Assembly (NCBI GenBank): GCA_019096065.1
Contig: JAGUCH010000005.1
Location: forward strand, 2,728,001-2,792,000
Reading direction: 5' to 3'
DNA length: 64,000 nt
From: Paracyclopina nana
Lineage: Eukaryota > Arthropoda > Copepoda > Cyclopoida > Cyclopettidae
Part shown: positions 51,401-64,000 of the stretch, one piece after another
Layout of the letters: every line of letters starts with the position of its first letter
How positions within the stretch are numbered: position 1 is the stretch's first letter
Translations under genes and position numbers: made by a program
Notes under the pieces: model-generated
Told to the model about the DNA's origin: nothing
Seen by the model: the letters and a program-made list of their open reading frames with translations, nothing else
Databases searched by the model: none

Positions 51401-54400
51401 TTCTTTTTTTAGTACTTACATAAAGCTATTAGTCATATTTTTACCTTAGCTTCGCCTGTCATGAGGAAAATCTCATCTGTCAAGTTGATACATTCTTCCG
51501 ATTCATCGTCGTGCCTAGCGCCGAGGCTGTGACCCAACTCGTGAATGAAAATGTTTGTGGCCGACTTCTCTGACAAAACTCCTCGAATCAAATGCAAATT
51601 GACAACGCCGGTGTTACGAAAGTAGTGCTGGGGCCAATTTGTGTCTCTGTTTTGGCACCTCTTGGCGTCATCGTTGGCGCAGTAGCCAAAGTAATCCATG
51701 GTACTCGACTCGTTCGGGTTATGGCCCTGAAAGTCGCATTTGCATTTGTAAATTCTTCAGAAAGCTGTCATAAATTACGGACCTTGATCCAGGCAATCCC
51801 TTGAAAATCCGACATTTCTCGGTAGGTGAAAGCAAAGGCCAGGCAGTGCCTGTCATGACGCATGGCCGAAAACGCATGCAGGAAGAACCTCATGCTTCGG
51901 ATGTCATTGCAAAAAACGTTGCTTTTTATGCGGCAATTCGGCTGGAAGGCGCAAATGTCCACCATTGGAAGGTTCGGCTCGAAGCAGTCCGTCTCGTGGA
52001 AATTCCACGGAGTTTGCCTGCGAAAATCCAGCAAAAGCTCTAAATTCCATTTTAAGCAAACGAGCCAAATTGTCACGCTTGACTTTCTCTACCAGCAGAA
52101 TATAGCCCTACAAGGGCACTCGTACCTCCGTTTGGGTCCACAATTAAGATCTGTGTCGATAAAGTAGTCCGTGAGCTCGAATTTGATGCCTCTGTGAATG
52201 GTGCGACCTTTGCCGTAGAACTCGGCCATATTGTACACTCTGTTAGCCTCACGAACGCTCCGCTTGATCATGGCCCGAATTCGGTCATAAGTGGCCGTGG
52301 CATTCCGCCCTAGTAATTTCTCAAGTGGATTTTGACGGATGACTTGAGCCTAATGGTCGTCTTACCTTCTATGCTGAACACTTGTCGCCATAGGAAAGGG
52401 TCCGTGTAAATGTACAGTGAGCACACGTGTTGAACGTCCCTGTAAACCGAGGTGATTCCAATGTCGAATTGATCAGATGAAGATTGAAGCGGGTTGACAC
52501 AAAGGAGTAACGGCGTAAAGGCCAACAGGAGTGTCTTCATTGTTTTTTTCGGCCTTTTTTACTCGTGCGACCTTTAAAGCTGAATGATCACCTTTGAAGC
52601 CTTATGACAACATAGCCGGATTTTGATTACTGCATGCAAATAAGGTATAAAAGTGGCTTCTTCTTCGTCTCTGCTGCTTTCTGTGGTCATTAACGCGTTA
52701 AATGCCAGCCTTTTAGCATAGCAGCTTTGAATGACATTCCGCCCACTGTGTCGTCGTAGTCGGCGTCGTCAACCACAAAGGCATTAATTCTGATCTCGCA
52801 TTTGTCACATTTTCGAACCTCTTCCTGGCCACTTGACACACTTTTCCTCTGTTCAAGGACGGTTTTTCCTGTTTGCATAGTAGTCGTTTTATTAGTATTA
52901 TTATATGCGTCTGCTCAACGACGAAGTGAATTTCTTCGACCCTTGTGACGGACTGAGGAACTCTCGCATTAAATCTGAACGTCGGCTCTACGGCTACTTC
53001 TACTGCTACGACGATGAAGCACTATGGGAAATTGCATCTGAAATGGGCTCGAATAGACTTCCGATACAATTATGGAAGCCACTAGGGAAATTAGCACGAC
53101 AGCAAGTTTGCCTATATTTTTATTTTGAATTCTCAATATGGAAAGTTGTGAAGGCGAGTGCGCATGTAGTGAATATATGCTATATACGCGCAGCAAGGTG
53201 CGCGAGGAACGTGGGATATGACTTTTATGGCCTGCTAGACATGCACAAAGCTGCCAATGATTGTAAACATGTCGGCTCATTAATATGAAGCACTACTTTC
53301 TCACCGTGAATGAAATTCATGATATAGCCCGGCGCCGGGCCTTATTCGGACTTGCTCTGATAGAATGACGCCCACTCGCCGTATCACTTTAGTACCCGAT
53401 GTGAAAATGAGTACTATTTTTGCGTCCATAATAATTACTGCGTTCTATTGTGAAACTTTTTCATTATGGGCTTGGACCATTCAACTCCAATAATAAGTTG
53501 ATATATGTGCTACATTCGTTTCATTATAGAGAAAACGTAGTCAATATGTAAGTATTGGTAAGTATTGGTAACTTAGGCTAAAATGCTCCATTGCCCCGAT
53601 GTGCATGTCCAAATAGTACGACTCCTAATTTGGATGAGATTTTTCCTCACTTCTTGTTTTTCTGGGCTTGGCCTTGAATGGAGATGATGCAGAAGTGCAT
53701 AGAGCTGCGATAATAAAGGAAATTGAAAAATGGCGGAGACCGACGCGTTTTGACGTGACATCATGTGGCAATCTTCTTTGACAAAAGAACGTGCGACGCG
53801 CGTCTTGCCCACACCTATCAAAATAAATGACTTTTTGCTTCTTTTCATAAGGTGAGCTCTAGCGTCTACCCCATTGACTTTTTCAGTCTTTCATGCTTAG
53901 AATTTATTTTAGGGGAGGATAACAATACCATACTAGGAAGGAATTGGTTAAAGAATCTAAGCACTCAGTACTAATCGCTGAAGGCTGTGCTTCACAAATA
54001 ATATGGAAATAATAATTGAAATGATGATTTAGAGGCGTACTTAGCCCTAGATTGTCGATCCTTATATGTATCGCCGGGAAAAATGAGCTTTCTTACTCTA
54101 CCTTCGAAGCAAAAGTGTTTAAAAATATAACAAAGCTACCTGCACAATTACGAGGTGTTGCGTTTCGCTATTGCTGCTATTTTCAAGGTGGTTTGACCTC
54201 ACTTTTGGGCTACTGTGTATATCGCGTTACTCTTCCAATTACCCAAATTAGAAATGTAGTGACCTGAAGAACTTGAATCTGATTTTAAAGTAGTTGTGTT
54301 GCATACTTGTCAACAAGTTGATGTCAGACGTACTATGTTTTAATTGTCAGACCTTTTACCCAGGAAATCTGACCTGCATTTTTGGGTTGCACAAATGCAA

Positions 54401-56831
54401 GTGTTATGCAAATGCTATATCTTGAGCATTATTCACTCACTACGGTGCAGCTGCTTACTTAGCTAGCTTTAGGCCCAATTGTTGTTTCAGTTGTCGAAGC
54501 TTGTACGCGGTGAAATGTCTCGATAATTGAGCGGCACAGCAATGCGCACAACATTCCTTATGTGGTCTAAATGAGTCTTTTCTGCTTGCGAGATGTGTTT
54601 TCGCTAGCAGCAAGAAGTTTGCAGGATGCCAATTAGAACGAGGAGCAAATGCGAGAGTTCATTGCTAATTTGTTATTTTGCAGGCATAAATTCCGTGATG
54701 ACGATGCAATCGAGGCCATCGACAGGCAGCCTCATTAGCGTGACTAACAAGGGTGAAGTTACGATTTTCGATCCCCTGGCAATGGAGAGGTCTGGCCTAG
54801 ATGCTGTGGAAAAGCGGACGCAAGATGACTCGATTTTTTCTCAAGCAATTAATGTGGCAGGCAGGCCGATGCCCATAGTTCACAGCCTCGAAAATGGATT
54901 TGGTGTTGACAGCTCGCTCTTTATCCAAGTTAAATTGCACGCAGATGCCGCCAGATTTGCGCTAAATCTGCAGACAGGGAGAGCTGTGCCTGAGGCCGAT
55001 ATAGCCCTCCATTTCAACCCTAGACTCGACCAGAATAAAGTAGTGCTAAATGACCGTAAAGATGGAACTTGGGGAATGGAGGAGATGCAACCTCTGATTG
55101 TTATGCAGGATGACTCCAGCGCCACGAAAGTCTTCAATCCTGGACATTCTGTGCAAATTGTCATAACAAGCGAGTTGGCGAGCTTAAAAGTGAGTTATCT
55201 TACGTTTGTTGGTATTTCTTGCCTGGGAGAGTTTGAATGTGCAGCTTTAGATTTTTTAGCCATGCTTTCGACTGATAAGCTCTAGTTTAGTGCTTTTATC
55301 TAGGCTTACATTCCACTTGTCTGCCTCAATAGTAACAAGCTGCTTTTTGTTCAGATTTCAGTGAATGGAACGCTGTTTGCCAAGTTTAATCACCGCATCA
55401 AGCCGGAGGAAATCACTCATTTGAGGCTGTATGGCGACATTGAGCCTCAAAAGCTCGAGTACAGCTCCAAGCAGGTCATAATTCCTCCCAAAGAAATGTA
55501 TTGGCGCATTCTTGGTGGCGGCCACTTTCTCAAGGTGGAAAGCTGCTCAGTGAATCAAAAGCAAGTTATTTGGGGCTTGGGCTACGACTCCAGACTGTGG
55601 GTGTACACTGGAGGTTGGGGTGGAGCACATTTCAAAGGCCTGGACTCCAGCAACGACAATCTCGGACCTGTCGAAGACTCTAGATATTATTACGTTTACG
55701 AAAATCAGCGTTGGAATCCTATAACAGGATTTACTGCCCATGGCTTACCTACAGATAGGTACTTTAGTAATCTTGTACTTGTCAAAGAATTCTTGCGAAA
55801 AATATTGTTGCAGGTATTCTTGGAGCGACAGATCTGGAAAGCTTTCAATCGCCAAAGAATCGATCAAATTGCCGTCCATTCACTGGCAATGGATGTCTGA
55901 CTGGTTAATTGACTTCACGACTCCAGGCGGAGCAGACCACGACGGCTGGCAATATGCGACGGATTTTCCAGCCTCGTATCACAGCCACAAGAAATTCACT
56001 GACTATGTACGACGTCGGAGGTGGACCCGAAAATGCAAGCTTTCCACAACTGGGCCCTGGAGGCCATTGGGAGCCACAAAGCTCATTGATGTGAGCATGA
56101 AAGCTCATCCTACCAAGGACATAATTTACGTTTGGGCCATCACTGCCAAAGGCGAGGCTTTATACCGAACCGGTGTGTCCTCCAGCTGCCCCGAAGGCTC
56201 AGATTGGTGCCACGTGACAAGTGACGTGGCTTTCCAATCTGTCACCATAGGAGGAAAAGGCACCGACGTATCGCCATTTAAAGTCTGGGTCGTTGCCAAA
56301 GATCGAACGGCTTTTTTGAGGCATGGCATTACCGAAGTGGCCCCAGCTGGGCAAATTTGGCTTCTCGTGCATCCTCCTGTAATGAGCGATTTGAAATCAG
56401 TGTCTGGAGGTGATAACTCGCTGTGGGCTTTGGATAGCAGCGGGAGGCTCTGGTACAGGCAAGAAGTCACGCCTGTTTTCCCTGAAGGAACCTCTTGGAC
56501 ATCAGTGCCTTGTGTTGCCTCCACGCCAAATGCCTTCGGAGGAGGAGAGGTGAAAGCAATTTCAGCCTCTGGAAAGGAATTGTGGGCGGTGATTGACGGA
56601 GTCACAGCTTTACCTTTGGGGTCAAGTCCAGCTGCAGCTGTTGTGGCCTCTGCTATGGGATCCGGTGCTGCTGCCATCAACGCAGCTGGGTATGGAAGTG
56701 GAGGCCCTGTCAACGGCGTTTTAGTAAGGAGATCTGGAATCACTCCTGGATGTCCCTTGGGAGCAGGGTGGGAGATTGTCATTGGCGGAGGATGGAAAGA
56801 TGTAAGCATTCGTGGAAAGCTTTCTAGATAA
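48424..56831 (+). CDS. TECPR1: TECPR1/Pex23-like tectonin-dysferlin-PH protein with galectin domain
   Basis: Predicted autophagy/lysosome protein, 1376 residues, eight exons: 48424-48837, 48892-49044, 49096-49735, 49790-50397, 50456-50843, 54684-55189, 55355-55758 and 55814-56831. Order: tectonin repeat start, first dysferlin domain (about 65-172; YENQRW, WQWESPWYVD, CVRRRKWIRYRK), tectonin repeats, a Gly/Ala-rich segment (450-480), PH domain (about 624-735), galectin domain (about 792-940), tectonin repeat, second dysferlin domain (about 1012-1110; YENQRWNPITGF, HWQWMSDWLIDF) and final tectonin repeats. Mammalian TECPR1 binds ATG5 and damaged-lysosome sphingomyelin; Drosophila calls its homolog Pex23. 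The galectin domain is absent from the domain layout I know for human TECPR1 and explains most of the extra length (about 1165 residues in human). The ATG is followed by a start resembling the human N-terminus. Intron 5 (3.8 kb) hosts another gene. Confidence 0.92.
50860..52540 (-). CDS. Membrane-anchored ADAM10-like zinc metalloprotease lacking prodomain and disintegrin
   Basis: M12B-type metalloprotease, 466 residues, five exons: 52540-52366, 52309-52126, 52017-51783, 51726-51445 and 51384-50860. A signal peptide (about 1-20) is followed almost directly by the catalytic domain (VCSLYIYTDPFLWR; HCLAFAFTYREMSDFQGIAWI region), which resembles ADAM10/ADAM17. The zinc site HELGHSLGARHD has His260, Glu261, His264 and His270. 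FLMTGEA around Met287 is the Met-turn, and HFSTCSSLKI with CW closes the domain. About 55 residues later a transmembrane helix (about 378-398) leads into a basic, Ser-rich cytoplasmic tail of about 68 residues. There is no room for the usual prodomain with cysteine switch, nor for disintegrin or EGF-like modules. The gene lies wholly inside an intron of the TECPR1-like gene, on the other strand. One donor is GTCCGT, weak but phase-consistent. Substrate unknown. Confidence 0.85.
52634..52653 (+). promoter_or_regulatory. Octamer plus TATA box inside TECPR1 intron
   Basis: ATGCAAAT (52634-52641) is followed four bases later by TATAAAAG (52646-52653) on the plus strand. The pair points away from the protease gene (start 52540, minus) and towards a plus-strand 127-codon frame at 52905-53288. 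Both motifs are exact, but short motifs like these can occur by chance. Confidence 0.4.
52690..52878 (-). other. Small unassigned open frame, 62 codons
   Basis: Starts ATG at 52878, has an acidic centre (VVDDADYDD) and a KCDKCEI motif. I do not recognise it. The CxxC part resembles a CEKCNIE stretch in an alternative frame of the protease tail exon, which might mean a decayed duplicate. It lies upstream of the protease gene on the same strand and could also be 5' leader sequence. Confidence 0.2.
52905..53288 (+). other. Unassigned plus-strand open frame, 127 codons
   Basis: Located about 250 bp downstream of the octamer/TATA pair and inside TECPR1 intron 5. The first half is charged and aromatic (LYGYFYCYDDEALWEIASEM) and looks more protein-like than most chance frames here; the second half does not. 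No domain recognised; several upstream ATGs would precede it in a transcript. It may be chance. Confidence 0.2.
54854..55459 (+). other. Galectin-type carbohydrate-recognition domain in TECPR1-like protein
   Basis: Exons 6 and 7 encode FALNLQTG, then DIALHFNPR (His844, Asn846, Arg848), VVLND (Asn857), WGMEEM (Trp864, Glu867), FNPGHSVQIVI, ISVNGTLFAKFNHR and LRLYGDIE. These match the strand order and sugar-binding residues of galectins. Only the last Arg of the usual WGxEER is replaced, by Met869. The domain is split by the 165-bp intron at 55190-55354, just before the VNG strand. Confidence 0.88.
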
Positions 56832-56956
56832 TATTTCCTTTCGCATATTCTGTGATCATTTAATATTTAAAGCATTTTTTGCAAAATTTCCTCTTCAGTA
56901 TATTTTATCTTGCAACTGTCATCAAATGCCAAAAGTGTATTTTATCCAGATGTAAC

Positions 56957-56962
56957 AATAAA
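56957..56962 (+). other. Poly(A) signal of the TECPR1-like gene
   Basis: AATAAA 126 bp after the stop codon (56829-56831), followed by T-rich sequence. It supports ending the gene at the stop read through from GTAAGC at 56802 rather than assuming another exon. Confidence 0.65.
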
Positions 56963-57015
56963 TTCCACCATTTAGCTGTCTATGCAGATTTTGTCGAAGA
57001 AAAAGTAATTTACTT

Positions 57016-57021
57016 TTTATT
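57016..57021 (-). other. Candidate poly(A) signal of the collagen gene
   Basis: TTTATT on the plus strand is AATAAA on the minus strand. It is the nearest exact signal I find after the collagen stop, implying a 3' UTR of about 1.1 kb (58093 down to about 57000). The transcript would end next to the TECPR1-like 3' end. Confidence 0.45.
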
Positions 57022-58093
57022 TCATAACAGTTGAACACAGAAAGTACAAGAAACAATACGTATATCGGCCATCTTTACTTATAAACTAATGTCATCACAT
57101 AAAGAAATTCATTGCACACGAGTTGACGAAACATAGACGAACACGTTAACTAAAACGACTGAAATCTTGGAACAAAGACAATATAAAAATACAAGTACAA
57201 ATCGTCACGCCGATAAAACTTCTCACCTTCATGCTGCTGAATAGGTTTTAGAAATGTAAATCGGGCCAAATTGAAAAAGCCATTTTTTGAGTGAAAAGTT
57301 GGAGGGTGAAAGCAATTTTGAATTTTAACTGACAACTGATGATTAAAGCTTAGCTTACCAAAAACACCTGGAATCTCCATCGGTTTTTTGCAAAATTGTT
57401 TCTCAAAATTGCGGCAAAAATGAAAGAAAAGCAGGAAGAGAGCAAAGATTAATTGATTACTAATTAGATGAGAAAAAACGTATTTTAAGTGACTTGAACA
57501 TGAATCTATCGATTTGGTGGTGAAGAATTCTCTTTGTGAGGAGTATGCAGTTATACAATGTGTAGGACAATGTAACATAAAAATAATGTATCACGATGGT
57601 ATTTTTTTTGCAATCTGCAGTCTCTATGTGATACCCATCTGAGCAATGGGCGATCTTGATCAAAAATGCTCCAGACATGAACACGAGTCAAGTGCGCTTT
57701 TACACACTCGAATCCACTGTGGCTTGTGTCGACAATCTTGGCAAAAATCACTGTTCGCACTGTCTCTGTCATTTATGTGTCCCACTTTGTGACAATTTCA
57801 AGCTGTCACCAAGCCAAGCAATTTCAGCGCACAAAATCACTTGAACTCCACATGCGGTTGCCACATGTGTGTGAAAATTTCACCGCATGTCTTGAGCAGG
57901 CTTGATAAAAATGCTTGCAACTTTCTGATTGGCAGTATTTTTTTCTTGGGCAGTTTTAGCTAAAGAAGGTAGTGTTGTGCCAAAAACAGGCCATCTTTTT
58001 TTTCATTTGATTTTTGGATTACTTGGACAGTTGCTGTTGCTCTTTTTGGTGATGGCCCATTTTCGGCGAGTAGCCAAATATATTGAGGTGCTA
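57022..58093 (-). other. Probable collagen 3' UTR
   Basis: No conserved coding content. The minus-strand frame 57150-57578 (142 codons) and the plus-strand frame 57929-58207 have no recognisable domain. The latter is largely the reverse of collagen exon 11 and flanks. Confidence 0.45.
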
Positions 58094-63341
<5,248 letters not shown>

Positions 63342-64000
63342 GGCTTATCCGCCGCCGCCGGGGGAATCGGGCATATCCACCCACAGTGGTGGCTGTTAGC
63401 CTGAAAAAATTCCATGAATTGATGGAGAAGATTTTTGCAATAAAGATTTTAGCCTACCGTCTTCGCGACTGAAAGAAGTCTTCACCCTGAAGAGTCTCGA
63501 GGGTGACTGAAGTTCTCCTTTTGGAGATGACAAGACTTGTTCTCATTTGAGCATCGCATGCATCTGTTTTTGAGTGACTTATGACCCTAACCACATGTGT
63601 GTGGCACAATTTGCGAAACATTACAGCTCATCTTAGTAGGCCAATAAATGAACTATTACAGAAGCTCAAATTGGACCCAAAAATTGTTTTTATGAAATAA
63701 TTTAAGCAACTCCCCAAACAGATACCAAAATTTGAGTCAGGTTAAGTTCAATATACTTAGCATCTTATTGAAAGCCTGATTATTTTTTGCAGCCTACGAA
63801 TCGACTTTTAATTTTGAAACATGTGGCATTTTGCCTTGAGAGCTTACAAGCTATATATTGCTTGTTATGACAAAGATGAGCAACTTTTTTCTTTGCCAGC
63901 TTATGTTTGCAGTGCACAGTGGGAAACAGTTGCGAATAGGCAAAAATCCATTGGTGCCAAAATCAGCTATCGTTGAAAATAAAGTCACGTTATCTCGAGG
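63342..64000 (-). promoter_or_regulatory. Collagen 5' UTR and promoter region
   Basis: A GC-rich leader (GCCGCC repeats near 63350) precedes the ATG. A likely 5' UTR intron runs from 63457 (GTAGGC) to 63401 (TTTTTTCAG). The promoter should lie beyond about 63520. No other gene is seen to the window end. Confidence 0.55.

Larger units (their letters stand above)
50844..54683 (+). other. Intron 5 of the TECPR1-like gene
   Basis: 3840-bp phase-1 intron (donor GTAAGAG, acceptor TATTTTGCAG); the Gly codon is completed as G|GC. It contains the antisense protease gene 50860-52540. The rest (52541-54683) holds an octamer/TATA pair at 52634-52653 and two small open frames of unknown meaning (52690-52878 minus, 52905-53288 plus). 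Otherwise I see nothing. Confidence 0.85.

Noticed and set aside
53573-53848. 91-codon minus-strand frame with VGKTRVARSF
   Set aside because: Loosely P-loop-like, but without the preceding GxxxxGK pattern or further ATPase motifs.
57150-57578. 142-codon minus-strand frame
   Set aside because: No recognisable domain, Phe-rich, and located in the probable collagen 3' UTR.

Overview
The window is nuclear DNA from a small-intron animal. At least 27 coding introns can be placed by GT-AG borders and reading phase, and most are 50-70 bp. The gene set is two unc-4 homeobox genes, a GMC oxidoreductase, a TECPR1/Pex23-like protein, a fibrillar collagen, a Ly6-type protein and an ADAM10-like protease. 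It suits an arthropod, perhaps a crustacean or springtail, but the species cannot be named from this.

Layout. 371-820 (-) is a short GPI-type Ly6/three-finger protein. 2258-6590 (-) and 38711-41066 (+) are two unc-4/UNCX paralogs pointing away from each other. About 32 kb between them shows no convincing gene. That gap holds a 947-bp inverted-repeat mobile element with an 8-bp target duplication (18735-19681) and a perfect 31-bp-arm hairpin (24229-24314). After another gene-free stretch, the right third is dense: a secreted-route GMC oxidoreductase ending in KDEL (45537-47844, -), head to head with a TECPR1-like gene (48424-56831, +). One 3.8-kb intron of TECPR1 encloses a complete opposite-strand ADAM10-like metalloprotease (50860-52540, -). 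A complete fibrillar procollagen (58094-63341, -) converges on the TECPR1 3' end.

How the genes relate. The two unc-4 genes share intron positions and phases, the homeodomain, the adjacent basic/coiled region, an IDVVG motif and a Groucho-type eh1 motif, so they are duplicates; the gene-free space between them is the natural place for shared enhancers. The most striking protein is the TECPR1-like one: a galectin carbohydrate-recognition domain sits between its PH domain and its second tectonin/dysferlin half. This would put glycan sensing, lipid sensing and autophagy-linked propellers in one polypeptide. The collagen model is strongly supported: a main helix of 338 Gly-X-Y triplets with both KGHR cross-link sites at the vertebrate spacing. 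Exon models were assembled by hand from splice signals and phase; UTR ends are mostly unknown.
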